Positions 37,660 to 49,397 of a stretch of 64,000 nt of DNA are shown here, in pieces. The notes below the pieces were generated by a model that saw only the letters and a program-made list of their open reading frames with translations, did no database searches and had not been told where the DNA came from. The first letter of the stretch is position 1. The number at the start of each line of letters is the position of its first letter. Origin of the DNA: Taenia hydatigena (taxonomy: Eukaryota; Platyhelminthes; Cestoda; Cyclophyllidea; Taeniidae); NCBI GenBank assembly GCA_036345935.2, contig JADWOT020001820.1, forward strand, positions 16,778-80,777, written 5' to 3'. Both the position numbers and the translations under genes were made by a program.

Positions 37660-40600
37660 TGGCCATGAGGGTTTCATGGGTAAGTTCATTAACGCAGCAA
37701 TTGCATCGAACCCATACCAGCAACTTATTAGACGCTGTACTGCAAGGCTAACACAGAGTAATGTTGTTTGGGTGATAAGCGTGATGGGTAAATAATAGAA
37801 TCGTATGATATCAAGCCTACTCCTCCTCACTCTCTGGCCAATAAACGGCTGCCAATTTGTAATAAGGATAGGGATTTAGAAGAATGCTCCTGCTCTGCCT
37901 GGTCTACATTATTTTCCATGAAAATGGTAAAGCTAATAAATACTCTTGGCGATGGAAATGCAGCGCTTCATAGATGACTGCAAGGAATCACAGTCAACAC
38001 CAAGTGAACACATCCATTTGGCAATCTACCCACTTCCTTCCATCACAATAAACTCACACAACACAAATCATTTTTACTCATCACCGCGGTAAGGAAGTAA
38101 CAACATGATAGCTACGGAGCGACCTCCATTAGACTCCACTGATTGTTGTCTTCGGTCTACTTTATGTGTGATAAAAATATCTTCATGTCCCCTATATCCG
38201 TGTAAGGTCAGCTTCAAATTAGGGTGGATGTTGCAGACAACCCTTTGTGAGTATCCGCCTGATCTTTTGAATAGCTCATTCCATGAACTTAGCTGACATT
38301 GTGCCTCGCCATAACACTTTGACCCCTAATATCCGTCAAGCCTTTGGAAGGAGAGGGGAGTAGAATAGTCCACATCACCATCCCACTAAGTATGTGAGAC
38401 ATCTGTTGTGTCTGTCCCACATCTGGTAGAACCCAACGCTGAGGCGTAGACATTCTTACCTTATGAGCCTCAAGCGTTTATAACAGAATTAACCTAGTCA
38501 TCCTTCAAATGACAAAAGCTTGGAGCTTTCTAACTAAATGTTGTCTGTATTATGTGCCAGCAAACTACTTGCCGCATTCACTTTTCCCCTATCGTGTCAG
38601 TTAATCTCTGAGTTTAACTATCGAGGTGGAAAATGGACGCCATACTCTGCCATAGTTTTCTTTTTTGGGGTCATTTGATTGTGCGATAGATCTTTTTGCA
38701 ACACCTAGAAGGTGTTCAAGAGAGGGCTCTTTGTAAAAAACAGGCACGTCTAGCCAAGCACTGGGAGGCATGTCGTATTGCCGCAAGAGATCGCACAATC
38801 TCATTCACTCTCTGTCTCTCCCTCGTCCTCTTCCTTTGCTGCAAGCAGACGGTTGTCTGGACTCGAGACTTTTAACAGTCGTAGTCAGGATCGGTTAAAT
38901 AACTTGGATGTAAACTAAATGGAAGCGGACTCGTTATTGCTGATACCAATAGTAAACTGGCCATCAGAAGTGAGTCTATCTAGCTTACGCTTACTCAAGA
39001 GCATCCATTGGATATATTGGGCTTCTACCACTCATTTTATTTTATGCAAACACAATGTTGGCATGGGCACCGTGGACTTCCCCTTGATCTTTGGACGGCT
39101 TCTGATGATAACCACCTCAATACACAATGCAGCTGTCCCCAGATGCTTACAGGGTAGCTGCGGCGGGCCACCAAACATTCGCTATCGTGAGAACAACACG
39201 CGATAACGCATGACTAAAGTAGCTTCAATCATCCCCTGACCGTCAAGTGCTGAAGTATTTCCCGTGCAATGGTTAAGCAAGTTTTGTACTTTTCAAATGA
39301 TATGATATTCGCTTGGGAGGGTTAGAATCATCCTGGTGGGCCGTCAGCTTTTATGTCGTGATTATCGCCTAGGGTCGATCATTGTTTTCAAATATTGAGG
39401 TGGTGGTCAAAGTGTAATTTTGCTTTGCTGATGAACGAGAGGTAATGGTTGAAGTGCTGGCGTCATGAGGAAGGATCCAATCAGTCCCATTTATGGAGAC
39501 ATTACTTTCATCCTCACAGCAGAACATTATCCGCCCTCATTTTCAACTTTCGCTTCCATGCTGTTCCTTTTGTCTCTAGTTATAAATGCATGTTTAACTC
39601 TTTGACAAACTTAAGTTGGTTTTTACCTTCAACCTTTTGATACGACGTGCCCACAGGAAATAAAGAACTTGAATGACAAGAAATTGGCGAATAGAATTAA
39701 AGAATCCTCCTTTGTTGACTCAGCAAGCTGGGCTGCTTGCCTCCAACCACCTCCTCTTCCGTAAACCTGGGTGTTCCTTCTTTTGGTTAGGCTGAAGACA
39801 TTTCAGTTGTCGCCCAATTGATACGTTGAGCACCAGTGTTGCTGTAAAAGTATTCCAAGGATTTTTTCTGTCCCTGCTTCACCCAATATGTGTGACATCA
39901 AATTTAACTAAGAGTCAAGATGCGTTTTCGTTCCCATCCATTTCTTACATTCATTATGCTATTGCTGCTTGTGACCTACAATGCATTTGTCTGGTATCAT
40001 CTCCGCCCCACTGGTTCGCGGCACTGACGACAAAAATTCTGGAAATCAAGGCTAGAAAATAATTGTAAATGTAGAGATCAAGTTAAGTGTTACTGGCATA
40101 GTTTAGGGGCCTTGTGGCACAGCCATTGGGAAGTGGTTGGTGCTGCAAGGAAAACATCCACAAATTGATCCGCCAGCCATTAATATTTTACGTGCTTCCA
40201 AAAAATTGTCGATCTGGAGCTTGAGTATATTCCAGCTTGATAATGGTGATGGGGGGAAGGGGAGTAAGTAGGTCGGCCATTTGCTGTGTCCTTTATTTCT
40301 CGCTAGACGCTGACCTTAAATGACGACCGTGTAAGCAGGAGGGAGGGCGATCCGTTGGAGTAGGCTAGACAATGCTTCTTTTACGTGGTCTTTATGGACC
40401 AAGGTGGCTGATTGAGGCTACTTCTGCACTCCAGTTACAACTCAACGTGACCTCTGATTCCACCCCATAAAGCGTTTAACTCTTGGGTGAATAAGGTTGA
40501 CATTAAAGTTTAAACATTGCAGCATTCGGCATTTATTACCTCACATGCTCATATGAGAGGGGAATCATGCTTGAAATTCTTCAGATGAGCGATAAATCAG

Positions 40601-42050
40601 TTAAGGAAGAAAAGGGATGCTGAGAGCATACAAAGTGTGTTCCCTGCTCAAAGTATGGGTTTGATCTACCCTTCCAATGCATGGGCATTATGGAACGAAT
40701 GACTTTAGCGTTTGTTCTCCTGACAGAAATTTATTGGTTGTCTTGGTCTTCTTCTCTCTCTGGCAACTTTGTTTAGTAAGACCTAGTTAAGGTAACACTA
40801 ATTAATGGGTTTTTTAGGTAAGAGTGAGGCCAAGCAAAGTAACATTGAGCTGCGTGTTGGCAATGAGATTTGTGTCCAAATGTGAGAAATGTGGTTCAGC
40901 GCATTTGAGGTATTGGTTGTAAGGTACTGATCAGGCTTCAAAATTGACTTAAAACTTGAGCCAAACCCTGCTAGACATTACTTCTGACCACTTCGATAAG
41001 TTGAGCGTCGTCACCACTCATGTATGTGACGCATCGACCTACGTGAACTCACCTCCAAAATGGTTGAAGCGATGTAGTAAGCTGCGCTGCTGAAAAAAGG
41101 GGAGGATAAATGGCAATGCTGAGTTGAGTGAGCTGTTATGCCCCTAATGGAAAGGCTCAACTTTTACCTGTCTTCTCCCGTGCAAGGTCGCGTTTGTCTT
41201 CCGTATATAAGTATCTCAAAGTTTATAGTACAACAGCGACCGTGTCAACCATTAGACCTATGATTGGCCAAAGTGTGGTCATGGAAGTCAAAATCGGTGT
41301 GTAATGTCAAACTGTGCCCAACACTCGACCTCAAAGCTTTTAAGGTTTAGTATGGGCAGTGCAGCAGACGTGAACGACTTACTAGCAAACAGTTTGACTG
41401 TATGCACACCAAAAATAACTAAATGTTTTTCATAATGACTGGATGGTGGCACCTGCTGTAGGCGCTAATCACCCAACCACAGTCAATTTTCGATGCGCTC
41501 TACAGCTCGAAAGCAAGTTGTTGCCAAACTTTTTCTACATAAAATGCAAAATTTTGACTTTGTTACCTCCACTAGAGCGCAACATGCACCACAATCCTAT
41601 AGGCGTGCTGCAGTCTTTATTCAAGCCTCATTTTATTGCGGTATTGAATTCACTGCCTCATAATCTGCATTCTGGAATCACGCTGCTTCCACTCCTTCTT
41701 TACAATTAAGCCGACCCCTAAGAAAAAGGTGTAAATCATTGTAAAAGTTTAATGCAGCTTTTCAGCGGACAACAGAAGCCTAAGTGAAATGAGTAAGTCA
41801 CCTGACAGCAAAGCGGGCATAGTTTTAAAAAAGGGGTCCTATATTAAGTCACATGCAAACTACAACAAAGTTTTGGCATTTTGTGGACCACAATTGTCAC
41901 CAATTTTATTAAGGATCCGATTGGTAAGCACAATGGCGCCTCATTGGCGAGGCTTTGTTAGGAGGCCTGCAGAACCATCGCTAAACTCTGGCCGTCGCAA
42001 GCCTCTAACGAACAGTAAACCACTACTATAAGTCTGCAAACGGAAGGGCT
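37660..42050. other. stretch without a recognisable gene
   Basis: No splice-bounded frame here has a paralogue or recognisable domain. The open frames (at most ~95 codons) are of the length expected by chance at this base composition. Confidence 0.45.
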
Positions 42051-42059
42051 TTAAGTAAT

Positions 42060-42470
42060 TTCTTTCTTCTTCCAATTGTTTGCGTGACGTGGCAACTCGG
42101 TTACTAAAGCATGCAAATGAAGCAAAGGACGGATAGATTGCAAATGTTGGTAAGTGTGTGTGTATCACTATGCTCTGTGTAATATTGTAAGGAGTGTGAA
42201 TATTTGTCGCAACTGCTATTACCTTTTGGACCCATTCTGACATCTGATTTGGAAACTGGATTAAATTTTCTGCCCAATAAATCCTTCATGATTTAGTTGG
42301 AACAGTTAATGCATCCACCTGCTGCCTCCTAGTACCTTCTACAATCTTCAGTGTCACATTTTTAAGTAAGTACTTTATCTCTACCCTCCTTTTTTTGCCG
42401 TCTAACACTCTTCCTAGTCTGCGGGATAGTGTGCATTGCTCTAGCGCTTCTCGATCTCGTTGTCACCAGA
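42060..42470 (+). repeat. dispersed repeat, copy at 42 kb
   Basis: It aligns with the reverse complement of about 47380-47745. Shared blocks are TATGCTCTGTGTAA-ATTGTAAGGA, AATATTTGTC-CAACTGCTATT, TTTAAGTAA-TACTTTAT and CTCTTCCTAGTCTGCGG. The homology to the 27-kb fragment begins just downstream, so this copy bridges two segments that are separate elsewhere. Confidence 0.7.
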
Positions 42471-42654
42471 GGTACGGAAGGAAGGAGGAGGGGCTAAAGG
42501 GTCGAGCTTAACATCGATTGCCACGTAGTCTAATGTTCTATCGGCCTCTTATTCTTATCATTCGATATGTGTTAGATTCTATGCCAATTATGTGGGTTTG
42601 TTGTATTTTAGCTATGTTTTATTTTCGTTTTTTTGCCATGCTTTAATTTTTATC

Positions 42655-44536
42655 ATGAAGCAAATCCTGCCGCCCTTTGAGGCCGTGACAAATGAAGGGG
42701 CACGCGTTGCGCTCTATGGCCACCACGTGATGCAGACACATCTACCTTTTGTAGGCACATCATCATGCATATCACCAACAAAATTGACACCGCATCAACC
42801 GGTTAGGATTGAGCATGACATGACCTCGTTGAGGGTAGTTGGCTCGACAAGGTTAAGGTTGTCGAATCTGATTGATGTGACCCATAAAAAGAGATTTTAC
42901 TGGCTCCACAGATCTGTGTAGTCGCAATTTCGTCATGCCCAGCTTTACAGTGAAGAAGCTTGTGGACCTCCTCAATCCTGAGCAACTCCAACATCGGACA
43001 ACACTGCAAGCCAACGGTATTGTTTATCAAAGCGTTTTATCTTTATGTGCCTTTTTGTTTGCACACATGTGCTCCTCAAGCTTTTATGCTTTCTTTATGA
43101 TTTACCGTCTATCGGTCATCATGGATTGTGGCTGGACTCATTTGTAGTCCCTTGCAGCTGCCCAATTCTGCAGCCGCATTAGGACACCTAACACGATCAC
43201 TGTAGAAAAAGCTCTACATCAATCCTTATTACTCAGTTCTTCTTTTTATTTACACGTCGGTCGGGATTGACATTTGAATACTTTTGTACAATGCCCCTTG
43301 AAGCCGTCCCAACGACCACGCATCCACACCCAGTTGAGGCAGCAGGATTGGCGTCAAACAGGACCCAACCGCATACTCAAAATGGTACACTCAACACGTA
43401 AAACCTCTGAACCAAAAATGTAGAGATGACATCTAGTAACATGCAAATACACGCGTTCTTATTGCAGTCGTCTTACTTTCTCAGGCGTTCCAAATACGGA
43501 ACGTCCCGTAGTACCTAAGGGATGGAAAAACTCGCATTCCCAACAAATCGCCTTATCGGCTTTGTCACCAGCCATGCAACACCAAGTGGAACAAGAAACA
43601 CCTTCTACGTCACAAAAGACGGAAGAGACGGTCTCTGCTCGATCTAAATCTCTAGCTTTTTTAAGAATTAATCGCTTTCTTATGTGTTCGCCACGGAACC
43701 TCGACGAAGATAAACAAAACAAACTGAATTCTTTGCCACTAAAACGGCTGAAAATTCATATGGCTACGTCAAATGATTCGGATCGCCTAGAAGCACTGCC
43801 TGTATTTTCCCCCCGCAGTACTCAATCGCATTGCACTCCAAAGCCTGCGCTACAACGGACATCCTAAATCGATATGTCTTTGCCCCCAAAGCGAGGTGGG
43901 TGCTCTGGTCAACCCCAATTTACCACTACGTCGCCGGTTTTTCCATCACCTAATCCACTCCCATATGACACCTCATCCAAGCTAAATCAGCAGCTGCTAC
44001 AACCACAGGAGCATCAACCGTTACTACCACCACGCACATGTCAACAATTCCCTGCAAGCGTCTCCTCATTTCCAAATTACTCTCTTATCCAGCAAATTGT
44101 TGCCGCGGCATCTATGTCTGATTCAGGAAACTTCTTTGCACCGCTAACCACAGAACAATCTCAGGTACACCAAACAGTATCTGAGACACAAAGTCAAGCC
44201 AGACGCATGATTCTCTTTACCCTGTACCAAATTCGCGAGATGAAATGTCTCAACAAGAAAAATCATCTCAATATGCATGAACGCAAAGAACTGGAGCGTC
44301 GCGTCAACTTGGCAGAGCCTCAGGTTGGTCAGGCATTAGAGTGTTAAATTAAATGTTTACTAGACAATTATTAGTGTGTGGTGCTTAATTGTCTACGACT
44401 GAGTCGTCTAACTTCGTCACACCTTTGACTTCACTGCTAGGTTAGGATGTGGTTCCGGAATCAGCGCTTCATAACAAAGAAGGCCGGTGAGTGGCCTGCA
44501 ATACAGCTCGGTGCTAAAATTAGATTAGAGGCATAG
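42655..44536 (+). pseudogene. divergent homeobox gene, probably a pseudogene
   Basis: Phase-compatible exons are 42655-42806 (MKQILPPFEAV onward), 42943-43016 (SFTVKKLVDLLNPEQ), 43485-44323 and 44441-44536. Exon 3 ends with helix II and the start of helix III of a homeodomain (NKKNHLNMHERKELERRVNL, then AEPQ). A 117-base intron (GTTGGT to CTGCTAG) lies exactly at homeodomain position 44/45, phase 0. The last exon starts VRMWFRNQRF, supplying W48, F49, N51 and R53. F-T-V-x-x-L-V resembles the eh1-type repressor motif, and helix II (KNH, ERK) recalls Emx/Not-type homeodomains; exact class is uncertain. Damage: a TAA at 43865-43867 inside exon 3, a likely lost donor after exon 1 (AG|GATTG), one residue missing between positions 16 and 20, and Arg instead of the usual Gln at position 50. 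A gene starting at the ATG at 43874 remains possible. Confidence 0.7.
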
Positions 44537-44936
44537 TAGTGAAGACGAGGATAAAAGGAAACTAGTAAAACGGATAAAGCGAGTTATTGGATTTCCCAAT
44601 GAAGCGGCTGCTGACCGACCTTAGCTGCCTTTCATTTAGTGGCTCTGATGTTGGTGTTTTGACTTTTGGCAGCCGCTTTGTGCACCCTAATTTTTGAAAA
44701 ATAAAAAAACTGATGTCGTTTAAAGGTGTTCTCGTGAAGGCTATGTAGGGAGTTCAAAGTAGCTGAAATGAATTGTTTTGGAGGTGAGTCCACACAGGTC
44801 GATGCATCACGCGCATAGGCGATGACGACGCTATTCCCATCAAAGCGGTCCGGGTTAATGTCTATCAGAGTTAGACCTATATTTCATGGCAATTCCAAGG
44901 CTTGATCAGTACCTTACAGTAAACATCTTATTTGTT
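43823..44936 (+). repeat. diverged duplicate of the homeobox locus, copy 2
   Basis: This is the partner of 24836-25805. Homology covers the Pro/Gln-rich region, the C-terminal and 3' flanking DNA, but not the homeobox core, which copy 1 has lost. Confidence 0.8.
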
Positions 44937-44939
44937 CTA

Positions 44940-47130
44940 AATCACCTTTACCGTATTTGGGCACAAATCTCATCGCCACCACGGAGCTCAATGCTGCTTC
45001 AACTGAATTTACCCATACCCGAAATGCTAACAACAATTTCTGTCGAAAGAACAAGCGCCGCAGTCCTTTGTTATTTCATACTTGTCTTCTCGAAATGGTT
45101 AAACGAACCCAGGCATGGAGCATAAAACATGTCTTACATTCCTTCAGTAACTAATCCCTCTCTCAACTGGTTCATCATTCGACTGCATAAGTTCGATCAC
45201 ATAACGCTTATAATTTGAGTCGATCGCATCGTCAAAACCGAAAACTACAACGCTACAACTCTAATATCAACCTCATTTACCTAGGAGGTAAGCGCTCTTA
45301 GGGTAACTGGAGTATCATCACCATCATGCAGCATTGCATAGCCGCTTCCATAGGTTAATCAAGACCACAATGAATAAGCGTTCGACAGTCTACTGTAATG
45401 GACATCTCTCCCTTGGGTAGAGCTTAAGTTGCTTTAGTTCATTGGTCTTGGGGTGAGTAGAAACACAATACACGCCCATCCCATCCCCATTACTGTCAGC
45501 CAGCTGGATGAAACTCAAGCCCCAGTAGAATGATCTAGAGGGGACAACAATGCGCCAGCTCGATAAAGTTTTGGGACGCACGTGAATGTTGATGACTAGC
45601 GTTATTGATGCGTTAATGTTATTGCTCTTCATTATTAACCGCTTTGTGATGGCGGGCTGTGTGCGTCGGATGTGCGACGACGTCTCCAAGCCATACCAGC
45701 AAGCTCTAACTCAACCTCATCTCAGATAATAAGATTTCTGTCTTTGCTTCATACCATTGTTGTCGTCAGTGTCGCGAAATGGTGCCGTGAAAATGATGTC
45801 TGAAAAGTGCATTGCAAGTCACTAACCACGTTAGTTAAATAAATAAAACAGAAGGAATGGAAAATGAGGGCACCTCAACTTTCATCTGCATTCGACGTCA
45901 CAACAATTTGATAAGGCAGGATTATAAAATCGCTTGCATCAATTCCACTACAACACTAGGCGACAAAAAAGGTGTCTTTCGAGAGAATGGGCAGCCTAGT
46001 TAGCTGAGCCATCTAAGAAAAATTTTCCAATCGTATTTGCTTGTTGAAGACCAATGTGCGAATAAGTAGCATAGGCACTGATGTCCCGGCTTCACAAATA
46101 GTCTTTAGATCTCTCAATTTCCCGTAGGTGAGTCCTTTCAAAGGTCAAGGGTAGAAATCAACTTAGCATGGTGAAGAGTGGAAAGGATCTGTCAAACGCG
46201 ATTCCAATCGTGAGCACCGATCACGCAAATGTGAGTGATCTGACACATTCCTATCATTGGTTGAAATTAAAGGCGACTATTTCCAAGCGAGAACGCTCCA
46301 TGTGCAGAACTCAGTGACCCCCAGAAGCACTTAAATCGTTGTTATGTTGTCCTCGCAACAGAGAACTCAGTGCTGCTTGGCAGTTTGACAAGGGCATTCA
46401 TAGTGTAGACTAATTACGCCTTAGTGGTGTTTCTTCTCCAAATTCTATGGGGAACGATCTCAATATCGAGTCCATCGGACTAAACATAAGTAATCACTTG
46501 ACTCTCCTCGAGCTAAATATGGGATTAAAAACTGTGATAGAATTCTCTGCGTTAATGCTATTCTTCAGCGTTTTATAGTGATAGGGCCGCTGGTGTCGTA
46601 TTTACATCAGCACGTTAGTGATCTTGGCTCGTGTGTTGATCTGAAGATTTTATTAGGTTTATTGACGCAGTGTTCCCAGACTACCGTGAACGGCGTATGA
46701 TGTGGAAAGCGTTTGATTGGCAGTGCCAACGGCAAATTTGTGCACACAGTGTGAAGTGAGTTTGGTGTGATGGAAAGAAGCGGACAGACAGCAATATGGG
46801 TTAATTAACATAGCGGTGGCTTTTACTTTCTTTCAGTTGTCCGCAAATCATTACATTTCTTTTCTTTTTTATCACTTTGCACAATTAGAGCAGGAGTACA
46901 CTCAGCCATTTCAATCATAACAGAATTTAGGAGCTACTTGCTAATCAGACAGTGACCAAGGGTAGGCGTGATGATAAATTCTTCTTCTTGTCCACCATGC
47001 ATACCACCCAAACAACACTTTTTTGTATTTTCTTTGCAGTACGAAGCAGTAAAGTGTAACACAGCTTCCCAGACTTTGCTAACATAAGTTTGCTGCAATT
47101 ACTGGAGTGAGGAACTTACAAATAAAACTC
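44940..47130. other. stretch without a recognisable gene
   Basis: I see no conserved exon, repeat copy or recognisable domain here. The ~100-codon minus-strand frame at 45.4-45.7 kb has no splice or family support. Confidence 0.4.
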
Positions 47131-47137
47131 TTCTCAC

Positions 47138-47269
47138 CATGCTGGCACGATGCACGGAGGAGGAAGAGCTTCGTGATAGAAACGCATACACGTTTAGCGT
47201 CTGCCAGAAGACACAGTCGGCCACGAGGCTCACTCTCATCCATCCAGCACCTCCCACTCTCATCGCCAA
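47138..47269 (-). pseudogene. exon-like sequence shared with 37.51-37.65 kb
   Basis: On the minus strand, after the acceptor cctgtttag, the frame reads GDESGRCWMDESEPRGRL, then LLADAKRVC and SITKLFLLR. It meets a donor (CATG then GTGAGA) at 47138. The similarity to 37510-37653 is stronger in this exon than in the upstream repeat. The product is unknown. Acceptor phase differs from the paralogue by a one-base indel. Confidence 0.4.
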
Positions 47270-47379
47270 CTAAACAGGTTGGAGGACTCACCGTCACTGC
47301 TCTTAATCAACATACTTTCAACCGGGCTTTATTTAGTGTAAGTTAATGACGAACGCAATCACTGTCACAAAATGCCATT

Positions 47380-47745
47380 TAAAACGCGTTAAGCAATCCA
47401 CACTACTCCGCAGACTAGGAAGAGGATTAGATAGCAAAAGGAACGGGGGATAAGAATAAAGTATTTACTTAAGAATGCAGCACTAAAGATTATAAATGGT
47501 ACCAGAAGGTGGCAGGCAGGTGCGTTAACTAGTCCAACTAAGTCACGACGGCTCCTTTGGGCAAGTAAAATTTAGCCCATTTCCAATGTCATTTGTCAAA
47601 AAACAGGTCTAAAATGCAATAGCAGTTGAGACAAATATTCGCATTCCTTACAATTTTACACAGAGCATATTAACCAAGACCCACCTACCATTGGTCAAAA
47701 TTTATCCGACCTTCGTTGTAGATGCATGCGTAAGGTGGACTACTA
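47380..47745 (-). repeat. dispersed repeat, inverted copy at 47 kb
   Basis: The reverse complement aligns with 42100-42470 and more weakly with 37260-37420 (GACTTAGTTGGA, then AACGCACCTGCC, then AATCTT). It is followed in its own orientation by the exon-like sequence at 47269-47138. Confidence 0.7.
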
Positions 47746-47749
47746 CTGA

Positions 47750-49340
47750 CTATGTTGCAGTAACGGAGTAAATATTGTGTGAAAGGTCAGCTTGTAGTGA
47801 AGAAAGTGTGGGCAGGGTAATTGTATAATTCAGATTATGAGGCAGCCTATTCGAAATTTTCAGGGATGAGACTTGAATAAAAAGACTTCAGCGAGTACGC
47901 TAGATGGCAAAGCTTGGTGGTGCATGGAGAGATGTGTAGTAGGCACGCAAGGTCCAGGGTTTGGTCTTTAGTTGTCTAGCGAAGCTTGGCAGATAGCGCA
48001 ACATCATAAGCAGACACATCCTTGTCACATCAAGTTCACTTTAGGTAGTTTCATCTCATTTCTATCCTAGCACCTTTACAACTAGCGATCAGCATTAAGC
48101 CAATACACCTACAGGCGGCTAATTAAACACGCCGTAAATTGATTAAAACTTATTAGTTCAGATAATTCTATGCCAAAATTAGACCAAATTGTGGTCGCAT
48201 TTTGCTGATAAGCTGATAGACACCACAGTCTACTAAAAAAATGCAAAGCTATTTAGCTTTGATTGACGAATTTATCTAATTGTACAAAGAGAAAAGGCTT
48301 AAAATACCATAACAGAAGACCTATTGCAGTTTTGGGGCATAGGCAGTCCTCTAAGCTATGCAAAATGCAATTTGTAATGCTGGCATGTCTAATGTAAAAG
48401 AAGTTAAAACATAAAAGCAATCATATTTTAACATAAGAAGAACTGCAATGTATTTACTGTTGGCTTAATCCGCAGTTCCGGTTGAGAGTGGCTTGAATAG
48501 TCAATGTATCTTCGCTGGGTGGGCTGGTCTCATGACCACGCCAGTAGCTCAGTTTCCTTCGCATCTCTGCACGCAACACCCAGCTTTGACTGTGCTCGTA
48601 GACAAGGATATCAGGTCTATGTATGCGTGACGCTGCTAAAAATATGTTGCGGACCACCCAAAATACCAGCGGAGGCACAAGCTAACACGCTTGAATCAAT
48701 TTTCAACCCACTTCCTGCCCTCATTCTGGACGTCTTTGCCACTTGGGCTTTCTAAGCTACAGAAGATCAGAGAAGAGAGACCACTCTATTAGCACATTAT
48801 TCCTACCACTATCTAGAGTGTTCTCCTTCCATTTTTACCCAATCGCTAACATGGATTTTTTCTGCTCCTAAGGCCATTTCTTTTGCGTGCAACATTGGCT
48901 GATTTCTGAAAATCCCACAAATCTGTTCAATTTCGAAGACAGTTAAGCTGGATCAAATTATAGAAATAAGCACTGCAGATAGCACAGCACGCATGTGACT
49001 AGTAATAATTTTGGCAGCCTGTACATGTGTTACAAATCGTCCACCCTCATAAAAAAGCATGGCAAGGCCTAGTAGGAGGTTCACGATTGCAGTCACAGTA
49101 GTCCCTTAGTGCTTGAGTAGGGATGAAAGCTCTACAGCTGATGCAGCTTTCGACTCATGCCTCACACGCAATAGTTGAATTTAAAGCGACAAGAAAGTCA
49201 GCCTATGGTCTCACAAGATTCCACTTCGCACTGAGGGTGGAATCGCTCCAGCGCGTCAAAACATGATAGCTTCTATTGTATGAATGGAGAAGTCGTCTTG
49301 CAGGTCAAGGTCAACACACCTCATAGGCTGAGATAAGGGC
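47750..49340. other. stretch without a recognisable gene
   Basis: Only short overlapping frames on both strands near 48.5-48.75 kb are present; neither has splice or paralogue support. This is the 5' flank of the antigen gene. Confidence 0.45.
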
Positions 49341-49350
49341 AGACAGTTCT

Positions 49351-49357
49351 TATAAAT
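49351..49357 (+). promoter_or_regulatory. TATA-box-like element of the antigen gene
   Basis: TATAAAT lies 41 bases before the ATG of the antigen gene. With the usual ~30-base spacing to a start site, the 5' leader would be only about 15-20 bases. No promoter data are available, and AT-rich matches can occur by chance. Confidence 0.4.
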
Positions 49358-49397
49358 GCGTAATAAGTTGTGAATGTCAAGTATTTGTGGGGTGAAG

